Source: Metaphire vulgaris (Eukaryota; Annelida; Clitellata; Crassiclitellata; Megascolecidae). Taken from it: DNA of 64,000 nt. Both the position numbers and the translations under genes were made by a program. The notes below the pieces were generated by a model, which saw only the letters and a program-made list of their open reading frames with translations, did no database searches and was not told the origin of the DNA. Positions 44,730 through 55,331 of this stretch are shown here, in pieces. The stretch spans positions 9,651,881 to 9,715,880 of the forward strand of contig CM030833.1 in the NCBI GenBank assembly GCA_018105865.1, given 5' to 3'. The number at the start of each line of letters is the position of its first letter. Within the stretch, counting starts at the first letter, position 1.

Positions 44730-45099
44730 TTTAGTATCACTAATAAGTATATGTTATTACTTATTATTCTATTAGTGAAACAAGCTCAGATCAACAATAC
44801 AAAGTTCTGTCAAATACAGCACAACACCTATAGATGTGAAACAAAATACATGAAATATGCAATTAGCTTCTACCTATGCTCATTAAACAAAAAGCCTGTC
44901 TTTATGCCTGAGGACATTCAACAGCATAAAGAACAATTCATTTCTGATAAAAGCAAGCTTTAACATATATAACAATATAGCAACCAAGTCTGATTTTTAG
45001 CCAATAAATACCTGCATAAAATTAATAACAACAGACTGTCTTTTACAATATCCTGTTCATAAATTATAATTGAATGTTTAATCTGCAACTACTGCTCAC

Positions 45100-45176
45100 T
45101 GGTTCATGGCCATGTTGGCCAGCTGTTCCATTAGCTGGAAGGTCTCTTCGCTTGAAATGAACAAACTGAACTCAAA
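45100..45176 (-). CDS. TBC1D9: TBC1D9-like exon 8 seen (GRAM 1 end)
   Basis: 77 bases encoding FEFSLFISSEETFQLMEQLA then NMAMN and the first two bases of a Gln codon. It matches FFSVFLNINETFKLMEQLANIAMRQ. Acceptor tacag|ttt, donor ca|gtgagc. An open frame appears to stop just past the exon, but the stop lies in the intron. Confidence 0.92.
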
Positions 45177-45331
45177 CTGTACAAAACAACGGCAATATAG
45201 GTATTTAATGACAAACCAGTAATGAAAAACCCTACAACAGTAATACAGTAAAACATACTGAAACTGTCTCAAATGCCATGCATGCTTGAGAAATGTATGT
45301 GTGTGTGTAAAAAATAGTAAACACATAAATA

Positions 45332-45334
<3 letters not shown>

Positions 45335-45379
<45 letters not shown>
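45335..45379. repeat. (AC)n(AT)n microsatellite
   Basis: ACACAC run followed by ATATAT, with a short GTGTGTGT run at 45298-45308. Confidence 0.97.
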
Positions 45380-45579
45380 ATCTATATTTCAATGTCACAC
45401 CCTGTTCTGTTCAGAACCTACATTTCCACTTTTATTCTAAACTGAATCTCTCCTCACATGTAAATCTATTAGTATAAGCAAATGCAATTTGCAATTGTCA
45501 GCAATTGCTTTTACAACCTTCAATGCCTGTGATCAATTTGTTGCTTTATCGTCCTTTCTACCCTAATTCTATCACTCAC

Positions 45580-46135
45580 TGCCCAATCCTATAATGCTTA
45601 GATTATTGCAACAGTCTTCTAATTAAAACACATGCCAGGCAAACTCAGAAACTCTAATCAGCTACAAACATGACCATGTGCCTCATTTTTTTCCTGGTAT
45701 CCTCTTTGGCCCACCAAAGGCTTCACCCGAGATCATCTCCATTGGCTGCCCCATGTAGCCTGGATCAAATTCAAAGTGTGCCCACAAACATGGAAATGTT
45801 TGAAAAGCACTGCCCCTGACTATCTCTAAAAAAACACTGAGTCTGGATAATAATAAGTGCACGAGGATACAAGGTTCATCAAGTGATTCTATTCTGGAGA
45901 TGCCATGAACACACGTGAGATGTAGTGAGCACTCATTACCATCTGCTATTCCATCACTCTCTGGAATTCCCCTATGAATGATCTGTCATGGGAAACCTCT
46001 GCTACAAACTTCAGAAAGAAACCAAAGACATTCCTCTTCTCCAAATATTACTTTCGATCTGACATGTTCAGTGCTCTTGTGATTTTTTTTGGTTATAACG
46101 CCATATAAGTAATAATAATAACAATAATAATAATA
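45580..46135 (+). pseudogene. decayed CR1/L2-type LINE 3' part
   Basis: Traces such as LDYCNSLL, RSSPLAAP and LEFPYE lie in shifting frames. ATAACGCCATATAAGTAATAA and a (TAA)n tail mark the 3' end. Many stops. Confidence 0.65.
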
Positions 46136-46666
46136 AATTTTAAAATGCAACAATGCAAAACTCAAGTTGGCAAATACTGTAGTGTTCATCTTAGAAAATC
46201 CCATGTTATGAAAATGTGAAAACGTTACCAATATGAATGCAGAGCAAAAAATACACATAATTTAGCATGATTTGCATTCAAACAGCTGAATTGGTACATT
46301 GGTCTCTTGAATTAGAATAAATAATGTGACTCAGTATGTAAACACGATTATTCTTATCTAGTTTCTTCTCATGCAATGGCAGAGATACATGGATGGCTAT
46401 AAGTTTTTACAATTTGTTCCTCAGGCACACACTATGTTTATTGTTAAAAGATTAAAAGCATAATTCAGGCATTTAATGCAACAAGTTACTGAAGTGTCGG
46501 TTAGTACAAGACAATGTTATACTGACAGATTAATAAACACATATACAAATAAACATCAACATTCACTTGAAAATAACTGAGGACAGGTATACCTTATACT
46601 TCTATTTAACATGCTCTGCATGAAAATGCCTAGTACTGTTGCTGGGATGTGTATACAAATTATTCA

Positions 46667-47709
46667 TTAACCCGTTACAGGGGTTCGACGTCTTAAAACG
46701 TCGCCCGGAAATCATATGCGAACGGGGTCTGACGTTTTAAAACGTCGCGCAACTGTTTTGCTCTTCCACCACGGTGTTCGCCGTTTATAAACGTTTTTTG
46801 ATTTGATTTGATTTCCTTTTTGGCATGGATGGATGGTAAGTACAATAAAAATGCTAAACAATGATGCAAACCACATCTTTGTAGCTTCTATATAGCTTGC
46901 AGATTTCAAGATTCTCGCAAAAAATTTCACTTCTCCGAGCAACGGGTTCCTGGTGTAGAAACACCATAACTCCCCCAAATTGGGTCCCATCTTCAAAATT
47001 TTTGAACTAATCTGTTCCAAAGACACCCACCTACAACTTTGCCGCTGAACCTAGGGGGGTCACCGCTGAAAAAAATTTTTATTGACCTTTGAACGTATTT
47101 TTTGGGAGGGGGTCATATTTTGGTCTGTAGGGTGGACCCAACCCCAAAATTTCTTTTTTGGCACGGATGGATGGTAAGTACAATAAAAATGCTAAACAAT
47201 GATGCAAACCACGTCTTTGTAGCTTCTATATAGCCTGCAAGGTAAGGTGTTTCAGATTTCAAGATTCTCGCAAAAAATTTCACTTCTCCGAGCAACGTGT
47301 GCCTGGTATAGAAACACCATAACTCCCCCAAATTGGGTCCCATCTTCAAAATTTTTGAACTAATCTGTTCCAAAGACACCCACCTACAACTTTGCCGCTG
47401 AACCTAGGGGGGTCACCACAGAAAAAAATTTTTTATTGACCTTTGAACGTATTTTTTGGGAGCGGGTCATATTTTGGCCTGTAGGGTGGGCCCAACCCCC
47501 GAAATTTCTTTTTTGGCACGGATGGATGGTAAGTACAATAAAAATGCTAAACAATGATGCAAACCGCATCTTTGTAGCTTCTATATAGCCTGAAATATAG
47601 TAAGTTTAAAAAGTACATTTTTTCCAGTTCAAACAAACGTTATTTCCCAAAATTAATTACCCAAATTGGTAACGTCTTGTAAAAATTAATTCCCCCTTCA
47701 ACGGGTTAA
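46667..47709. mobile_element. TTAACCCGT-family MITE, two units plus a partial
   Basis: TTAACCCGTTACAGGGG left and CAACGGGTTAA right. Left end has CGACGTCTTAAAACGTCG and GACGTTTTAAAACGTC hairpins. GGCATGGATGGATGGTAAGT-type unit starts at 46822, 47160 and 47515 (steps 338 and 355). Confidence 0.92.
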
Positions 47710-47823
47710 CATTACATAGCTCTGCAAATGGAATGGCTTGATAAATATGGGAGCACAACATGTAGAAACTGAGAAATGGTGATTATGAAATTTAAGTGGA
47801 TGCATGTAAACAAGCAGAACATA

Positions 47824-48856
47824 TTAACCCCTTTAACGGGGATTAAATTTTGAAACACCGTCACCTACCGGGGAATTATTTTTTGAAAAACGTTCTTCAA
47901 AAATGAAAACTAATTTTTGTATTTGATATATGTCAGGTTATATAAGAGCTAAGAAGGTAAGGTATATGCCATTGTTTAGCCCTTTTACTCCTCTTTCTAG
48001 CCATCCATGCCAAAAAAATTGGGGTAGGGTCCACTCTACGGCCTAAAATAGAACCCCCTCCCTAAAATTTGTTTGAAGCTCCGCAGCGAAAAGTTTTCAG
48101 AGGTAACCACAATCAGGAGGTGAGTGGCAAAGTTGTAAGAGGTGTCAATTGAACAAAATAAATCAAAAAGTTTGAAAATCGGTCAACATTTGGTAAAGAT
48201 AGATCAATTCTAACCTGAACAAGTTGTTCTTGCATCAGAAGTCAGCGATGAATTTTGAGAAAGTCTTGTAATTTTTTTGAATTTGCTATATTTTAGGCTA
48301 TATAAGAGCTAAGAAGATGCGGTGTATGCCATTGTTTAGCGTTTTTATTCATCTTTCTAACCATCTGTGCAAAACAAAACAAAATTGAGGTTGGGTTCAC
48401 TCTACGGCCTAAAATAAAACCCCTCCAGAAACATTTTTCTGAAGCTCCGTAGATAAAATTTTCAGTGATAACCCCACTTTGGTCAGCGACAAAGTTGTAG
48501 GGGAATGTCAGTGGAACAAAATAAATCAAAAGTTTGAAAATCAGTCAACATTTGGTAAAGATAGATCAATTCTAACCCGAAAAATGGTTGTTTTCTGGAA
48601 GTTTAGTCTGACCCCTCGCTCCAAAGAATATGTATTCTCTTTCATAGAACCGATCTAGCTGAAAAATAGGTGCTATCTAGCGAAAGGATGAATACTAAAG
48701 CGATTTATAGCATAAAACGTCTCTGATACATCACGTGCGTTTGATGAAACGCCTCAAAACTTACATGACGAGCCTGGCTCAGGGATCCCAAATAAGAAAA
48801 GAATCAAAAGATGACGTTGGACGAGCCAGGCTCGGGGATCCCGGTTAAGGGGTTAA
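47824..48856. mobile_element. TTAACCC-family MITE, two units, reversed core
   Basis: TTAACCCCTTTAACGGGG left and GGTTAAGGGGTTAA right. GAGCCTGGCTC and GAGCCAGGCTC palindromes with GGGATCCC lie near the right end. TATAAGAGCTAAGAAG occurs near 47941 and 48301 (period about 360), in reverse orientation to the neighbouring copy. Confidence 0.88.
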
Positions 48857-48890
48857 ACACAAAATATCACAATTCATCAGATCATCATAC

Positions 48891-48956
48891 CTTTTCTTTT
48901 CTGGTTTTCACTCGAATGCTGTCTGGAAAGAGGCGATTATTACCCCACTCAAGTTT
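48891..48956 (-). CDS. TBC1D9: TBC1D9-like exon 7 seen (GRAM 1)
   Basis: 22 codons in phase 0: KLEWGNNRLFPDSIRVKTRK then EK, matching the QLEKNATLLLPDVIKVSTR strand region. Acceptor tttag|aaa, donor aag|gtatga. A TTAA MITE ends 35 bases from the donor. Confidence 0.9.
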
Positions 48957-49149
48957 CTAAAAGATACATAAATAAAATCATCATAAAACAAAAAGGCTGT
49001 GTCAAATGATCCAAACTATAACAGAAAAAGAGTCACATGGCATCAAGTTCAAGAGCACATTCAACTCCATCACAAGCAACTATATAAAGTGTAAACATAA
49101 ATTAATTCTAAATATCATAGAACCTAAAAGTTCTATTTCAGCTCTCATA

Positions 49150-49592
49150 AGCTGTGAATAATGATGTATGGCTCAGAAAGTTGAACACTTCGGAAAAAGA
49201 ACCGCAGGCGAATTGATGCATTCAAAATTTGGTGCTGGAGAAAAATGCTATGGATTTCATGGACAGCCAGGAAAACAAATCAAGAGGTGATTGCAGAAAT
49301 CAAGCCAAAGCACACCTTGAAAGGACTGATTCTAAAACAAAAACTGGAGTTTTTGGTCACATTATGAGAAGACACGATTCACTGTAGAAATCATTGATGC
49401 TGGCAGTTGTTGAGTGAAAAAGAAAAAGAGGATGACAGAAGACGAGATGGATGGATAACATTATGGAAGCAATGAACATACACATCGAGGCACTGAGAAA
49501 TACGATCGAGGACAGAAGAGAATGGCACATCAAAGTCCATAATGTCACACAAAGTCGGAGACGACTGAATGACTGAGAGAGAGAGAAGCTGT
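49150..49592 (+). pseudogene. BovB-like RTE LINE C-terminus
   Basis: Frames read MYGSESWTLRKKNRRRIDAF, KIWCWRKMLWISWTARKTNQ, LKGLILKQKLEFFGHIMRRH and RREWHIKVHNVTQSRRRLND, then GACTGAGAGAGAGAG. This block order and wording is the C-terminal end of the RTE-BovB clade. Two stops and a frameshift. Confidence 0.85.
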
Positions 49593-49653
49593 GAACTCAT
49601 TCACAAAATTCTGGTTACAGTGACTATAAAAAAATACACCTGAAAATACTTAC

Positions 49654-49784
49654 AGTTACATCTGTCCATCGAATGATGAATTTTGCTTCTTTACCCATGA
49701 GGAATGAATAGAAACAGAGGTGATTTACACCGAGATACATCCACCCCTGCCGTGGTACACCCTTCCAGTAACTGCATGAATAAT
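49654..49784 (-). CDS. TBC1D9: TBC1D9-like exon 6 seen (GRAM 1 core)
   Basis: 131 bases encoding [18 protein letters not shown] then [20 protein letters not shown] and WTDVT. This is the best conserved stretch of the protein and the core of the first GRAM domain. Acceptor gctag|at, donor act|gtaagt. Confidence 0.96.
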
Positions 49785-50042
49785 CTAGCAACACAAAGTT
49801 TGAACTGCAGTCACTGACAAAAATAATGCAACTAAAACTAAAATAACAGCACACTTTTAAACGGTATCACTCAAACATGAAACTCAAATATCTAATGAAA
49901 TAGAATCTCCTAGAAAACATGTAAAAATTAAATAACTATCCAAAAAAATAATACAACCTGCAATGAAAATAATAGGATGCAAATAAAGTGATAAAAGACC
50001 AAAACAGTCATGCAAATGGTGCAGAAATCTAAAACAACTTAC

Positions 50043-50126
50043 AGTTTACAAGTTTTTCTTCTGGTGGCATACTGAACAGCTTATGAAATTTCACACTGGC
50101 ATCTTGTAGGTCAGATGAATCAGCAT
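50043..50126 (-). CDS. TBC1D9: TBC1D9-like exon 5 seen (GRAM 1 start)
   Basis: 84 bases encoding a short acidic stretch, then ASVKFHKLFSMPPEEKLVN, the KFHRLFGMPEEEKLVNY signature that opens the first GRAM domain. Acceptor tttag|at, donor aac t|gtaagt. The split TAT codon completes the conserved NYYSCSYW motif with the next exon. Confidence 0.93.
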
Positions 50127-50439
50127 CTAAAATGTTTTCAATATGATTAGATCTTAACAGAAACTTGATAAATTCTCATAAAATCAGAAATGATTCAATT
50201 GCCATGAAACATAATATTTATAATATACATAACATTTATATAGTGCAAACTCTGGATGAATACTCAGAAGCACCCCAGTAAGATAACTTTAAATGGGAAA
50301 AAGGCAAGTTTTCAGGTGTTCCAGAAAGAGCAACATTGAGTCTGTGGTTGTAAGCCTAGTTGTCAGAATAATTAAGTGTGTGCCCTTGGGACATGAAGCA
50401 GATCTTAGAGTAGTGGAACAGAGATAGTGTCAACCATCA

Positions 50440-50475
50440 TCAACAGCAGCACCACCACCACCACCATCATTATCA
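50440..50475. repeat. (CAC/CAT)n microsatellite
   Basis: CACCACCACCACCACCATCA run in the intron between exons 4 and 5; otherwise 50127-50614 shows nothing recognised. Confidence 0.85.
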
Positions 50476-50614
50476 TTTCCTCTTTCCTTAAAAAGCTCAA
50501 GACAAGGCATTTCCAAGCAGTTCTTTTTCATTTTTTAGATTAAATACATTAAGAAATAACTTGGCAATCAGTGAAAACTATGGTCCTTTGTATAAAACAA
50601 TCGTCTAATTTTAC

Positions 50615-50707
50615 CTTCTTTTGGTTTTTCCGGAATATTCTGAGCAACAAGACTTTCAACCTTACACTTCACAAAGTTGGTCACCTCTGCTGCATCCTCA
50701 AATGTTG
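50615..50707 (-). CDS. TBC1D9: TBC1D9-like exon 4 seen
   Basis: 93 bases encoding TFEDAAEVTNFVKCKVESLV and onward to PEKPKE, matching the FENENDITTFVRGKIQGI segment before the first GRAM domain. Acceptor tttag|ca, donor gaag|gtaaaa. A hAT MITE lies only about 85 bases upstream of the acceptor. Confidence 0.88.
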
Positions 50708-50790
50708 CTAAAAATTCCAAGCAACAATTCATAAAATAATCTACTCACAACTCCATGTCTTCTCAAAGTCAATAAACAATTGTTCTTGCA

Positions 50791-51102
50791 CAGTGTTTAT
50801 TCTATGCCTTCTTAGGGGGAATTCCCCCCCCCAATTTCTATATGTTGCATTGGGGATGGAAATTTCCCCCCAAAAGTTGGATGAAAGGGGGGTTTTTATT
50901 TTTGGAGAGGGGGAAATCATAAGGATTACCGATCACCAAGTTGTTTGTTTGTGAGAGAGAGTATTGGAGAAGGATAAGAACACAAAGAAGAACGTTGATT
51001 GATGACCTTTTTTTTGCTTGTCAAGCTTTTTGGGGAGATAAACCTTCTCCCCCCAAACATTTCAAACTCCCCCCAATGTCAAGGTGGCTAGAATAAACAC
51101 TG
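50791..51102. mobile_element. hAT MITE (CAGTGTTTATTCTA) with poly-T motif
   Basis: Inverted ends CAGTGTTTATTCTATGCC and GCTAGAATAAACACTG. GTTCTTGCA lies on both sides (50782-50790, 51103-51111). Interior is rich in CCCCCC/GGGGGG and carries GACCTTTTTTTTGCTTGTCA at about 51004. Confidence 0.92.
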
Positions 51103-51191
51103 GTTCTTGCATTATTTAATAGCTACAAGAAATTTATGGCACTGTGAAGATATGAAGAGATGAATAGATGACTTAAAATCTGCCACACTGC

Positions 51192-52275
51192 TTAACCCGT
51201 TGCAGGGGGATTTAATTTTTTCAAGTCGTCCCCAATCAGGGTATTTAATTTGGGGGAAAGGCGTTCATGTGAAAATGTGAACATACAAGTTTTAAACTTA
51301 CTATATTGCAGGCTATATAGAAGCTAGAAAGATGCGGTTTGCACAGTTGTTTAGCATTTTTATTGCTCTTTCGAACCATCCGTGCCAAATAAGAAAATTT
51401 TGGGGGTAGGGTCCACCCTACAGCCCAAAATAGGACCCCTCCCCAACATTTTGGTCAAATTTTGTTCCAAGCCCCATAGCAAAAAATTTTCCACGGTAAC
51501 CCCAAAACTGTGAGCAAGAAAGTTTTAAAGGGGTGTAATTGGAACAGAATAATGCAAAAATTTTGAAGATTGGACAAAATTTGAGGTAGTTATGATTTTT
51601 CAAACAATATTACTCATTGCTCGAAGAAATGACAATTTTGCAAACAGATTTTCAATCTGAGAAACCGAACAACTCAGTATATTTCAGGCTATATAGAAGC
51701 TAAAAAGATGCGGTTTGTACCGTTGTTTAGCATTTTTATTGCACTTTCGAACCATGCATGCCAAAAAAGAAAATTTTGGGGGTAGGTCCACTCTACAGCC
51801 GAAAATCGGAACCCATCCCCAAAAAATTTCAAAGCGCAATAGCAAAAAATTTTCAGCGGTGACCCCCCAACTGTGAGCGAGAAAGTTTTAGGGCGGTGTA
51901 ATTGGAACAGAATGGTGCAAAAATTTTGAAGATCGGGACAAAATTGGCAGAGTTATGATTTTTCAAACTCCAGACTTGAGTCTTTTTCGAGGCATTTCAA
52001 TGCAAAATCAATGGACGATCAACGGCAAGTTGGACGATCATCGGCAAGTTTTCTTGCTTATATTATAGTCAAAAACAGCGAAGAAAGTGCTGCCATCTAT
52101 CGAATGGATAGTAAATAAATCGAATAGTCACTTTTGGTGCGGTTTAAAACTTCAATGTCCGGAGTACACACATCCTTATGTGGCGCGCCGTGAACACCGT
52201 TTATAAATGGCTTTACCCGTCTCGATATGATTTGCGGGCGCCGTCTTAAGACGGCGGTGCCCGGGAACGGGTTAA
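51192..52275. mobile_element. TTAACCCGT-family MITE, two units, reversed core
   Basis: TTAACCCGTTGCAGGGGG left, GGGAACGGGTTAA right. Right end holds the palindrome CGCCGTCTTAAGACGGCG. GGCTATATAGAAGCTA at 51311 and 51688 marks two units (period about 377). Confidence 0.92.
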
Positions 52276-52778
52276 TATAACTGCACAAAGCTATTCAACA
52301 TTAGAATATGGCTTTTGCATAAGACCATTAATGCAAAATCAGCTATGAGAATTTGTGGAGAGATTGGAAACTGGTTTATGATAAGCAGAGGATCAAGACA
52401 AAGAGACAATATATTGCCCGTGATATTCATCTCTGACTCGGAAAGAGCAATGTACAAGATAATGGAACATGTAAAGGACATAGCAGTGCAGGGACAAAAC
52501 ATAAACAACCTGAGATTTGCCGGTGATGTCAATACCATTGAAGGAAATGAAGATGATCTGGAGGACACTGTACAGATGCTGAGTAACAAGGCAAAGTGCT
52601 ATGGTTTATCAATAAACTTTGAAAAAACCAAAAACAATGGTGTTTGGACAGAAAGATATTGGAATGATCAAAGTGGATGGATTCAAATTAGAAAACAAGG
52701 ATAATTTCACCCACCTTGGAAGCAACATGACCATGATCTGGACTGCAAGAAAGAAGTAGCAATAAGAGCAGCAAAAGC

Positions 52779-53505
52779 CAGTGATGTGACGTCTTGAGAC
52801 ACTGTCTAGTCTCGAGACAGTCTCGAGACACTATTTTTAATGTCTTGGTCTTGTTGGTCAGTGTCTCGGTCTTGGCTTTGGTCTCGTCATTACTGTCTTG
52901 GTCTTGCGATTCAAGACCAAGACAGTGGGTATTTTCCACTGAGCTAGTAATAATGATTTCTGTGATTGATGTCTTCCGAATTATTGGGCTATAAGAGATT
53001 GTCACTGTTGGAGCCCTCCGTGAATAATAATATAATATGTTTGCATACATATATCTATGCCCTATGGTATATAATTCCGTGATTTAAAATGGCGTCGAAT
53101 CATCCGTCTTAGCATGGTTTAAAGTGGCTTAGGAGGCATTACTGCCTGTGTAAAAGCCACTAGGGGCGCTGACGGGGTTGAACCCGCTCCGTCAGCACGT
53201 AACAGCACGTCAGCAGCTCCAGCACGTAACCCACTCTGCCATCTTCCATCGATTCCTTTAGTTGTTAATTTTGCATTTTGCAAATACACACCTTTTGATG
53301 ACAAAGTCAAAGCAAAATGCACAGTTTGTAAAGTGATATTGACTAAGAAAAATGGAAATGCAATGCTCATTTGTGACTGGACTTCGATGACTGCATAAAA
53401 TGTTTATATGTTTTCTTGATGTTTAAAATCACTGTCTTGGTCTTGGTCTTGAGGGTTAGTGTCTTGGATTCGGTCTTGCCATTTACCGTCTCGGTCACAT
53501 CCCTG
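52779..53505. mobile_element. hAT element (CAGTGATGTGAC) with nested SINE
   Basis: Ends CAGTGATGTGACGTCTTGAG and CTCGGTCACATCCCTG, exact target duplication GCAAAAGC (52771-52778, 53506-53513). Both sides are built of GTCTTGGTCTTG/GTCTCGAGAC repeats. A tRNA-derived SINE lies inside. Confidence 0.93.
53115..53250 (-). mobile_element. tRNA-derived SINE, copy 3
   Basis: The minus strand has GGAAGATGGCAGAGTGGG (A box TGGCAGAGTGG) and GGGTTCAACCCC (B box), then GCCCCTAGTGGC. It resembles the head of the SINEs at 41.7 and 44.5 kb, with extra AGCACGTAAC repeats between the boxes. Confidence 0.75.
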
Positions 53506-54467
53506 GCAAAAGCCCTAGGAAATCTGAAGGCAATAGACAAAGTCTGGAAGAACAAAGCAATAAGTCTCAAAGTAAAAAAGAAAGGTTCTGGAAACATGTA
53601 TTTTCAGCAGCTTCTTGCATGGATGTGAGACTTGGACCATCACAAAAGAATTGGAAAGAATTTTAGCATTTGAAAGAAAATGCTACAGAAAAATTCTTAG
53701 AATTGAACGGGTGAAAAAGATCAGCAATGAGGAACTATACAAGAAAATCCAGCCAAAGGAAACATTGGTTCAAAAAGTGATACAGAGGTAACTGCATTTC
53801 TTATGACATATTTGTCATATGAAAGATAATAGAAAGATCAAGACTATAATGCTAGGAATAATAATACCCGGTAAGAAAGGAAGGCCACACAGGGAATCGT
53901 GTGATGACATTTGTGATTGGAGTGGAAAATGTTTGCAAGAACTATGTCGTATAGCTGCAGATAGAAAAGATTGGGACAAATGTGATGATTGCATTGCATC
54001 AGACACCGATGGGCACTGAGTCCACAGTTATTGATGATGATTACCGGTAATGCAGTGTGGCAACCTTTGTGAAAGGCATTGAAAAGTTCTCTGCCCATCC
54101 AACTCTGAACTTTATTTTACCATCATGGCTGAAAATGTTGTCCTATTTTAATATGTGTAGATTAGATTGCTAAGTTTTGGCATTATTTAAGATCATTGAG
54201 TATACTATGACAACGAGAAACATGGAAGTCTCAAGTGAGGAACTACAAACCATTACAAAGGTCATATTTCTTCAGAAACAAAGTGCATAAGAAATCCACG
54301 AATGCATAATGCAAATTTAGCTTTGCTCATCAGATACAACTGAAAAGGATTAGCCAAATTTTAGAAATTTTCTCTAATCCTGATTTCTCATAATCCAAAT
54401 CCAAGAAAAACAATTTCATTCTGGTAGTGCCAGTTAAAAGGTTAATAACCTGAACTGCATAGGTGTT

Positions 54468-55206
54468 GCAAACGTATAAAAGGAAATAAAAAATGTAAAA
54501 AAACGTGTTTTATTCTGGAAATATAAAAAACTTTAAAATGTTGAAAAAACTTTTCATTTACTTTTTAGCCAACACAAAATTAACATGCTAATTTTTTACT
54601 GTGGTGGTGTAATTAGTACATAAACGAAGAAAAGCAAGACAACGAGAAACACTCATTGAAAACGCCAAATGTAGGCCTATTTATTTATTTATTGTGACAA
54701 TTTGTTAACAGCTTTTTTGAATAAATATTAACATTGTCCTGGCGCCAAATTAATAAGCTCCTCTAAATATCATAGACAGTCAAGACATGAAGCGATCTTC
54801 TTAGGTTTAATGTAAACTTATCACATTCAAAGCTTGTTTAAACTCATTTTCTAAGGAATTCTAAGCAACTGCTGATAATATTTTTAAATATACCACACCT
54901 TTTTGTATAAATTTCGTACAATTTACAACAAAAACAAGAGAATTCAACTCAACGTGGTTTGTATTTCAACTTTTCAATATTGCTGCATTTTGGCGCTAAA
55001 CTTCATGTAATTTAAATTGTGTAGCTCCTTAGTTAATATTTGAAAATTTTTATTCACCTTTGTCTGACCTATGATCTAGAAATAATGGAAATACCATATT
55101 GCAAAAGCCGTTGGAAAACGCAATAAAATAAAAAATGCAAAAAAATAAAAAAACGAAAAAACGCATTTTTTGTTTGAGAGAAAAAAACGAAAAAAACATT
55201 TGCAAC
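54468..55206. mobile_element. possible AT-rich DNA element
   Basis: GTTGCAAACGTATAAAAGG at the left and AAAAAAACATTTGCAAC at the right form short imperfect inverted ends around a very AT-rich body with AAAAACG repeats near both ends. No target duplication found. Confidence 0.4.
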
Positions 55207-55331
55207 ATTTATGCTGAACTGTCTTTGAGCTGCTACAAACATGTAAATATATATACAATTATACATGTATACATATATGTATGCATGTATGCATTTATGT
55301 ACGTATGCATGTATATTACCAACTAGTCATG

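Larger units (their letters stand above)
52290..54050 (+). pseudogene. RTE-type LINE split by a hAT element
   Basis: 52315-52704 encodes MRICGEIGNWFMISRGSRQR, NINNLRFAGDVNTIEGNEDD (motif C reads AGDV instead of ADDI) and LSINFEKTKNNGV. After the hAT at 52779-53505, AKALGNLKAIDKVWKNKAIS continues and decayed C-terminal blocks run to about 54030 (CGMRLGP-like, CYRKILRI). The frame IRAAKA/AKALG rejoins across the target duplication. Confidence 0.82.

Noticed and set aside
44751..44963. 70-codon plus-strand frame in an intron
   Set aside because: Low complexity, no family match, and antisense to the host gene without other support.
53119..53370. Minus-strand frame with Ala/Gly-rich segment, considered as coding
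   Set aside because: It reads through the tRNA-derived SINE inside a hAT element.
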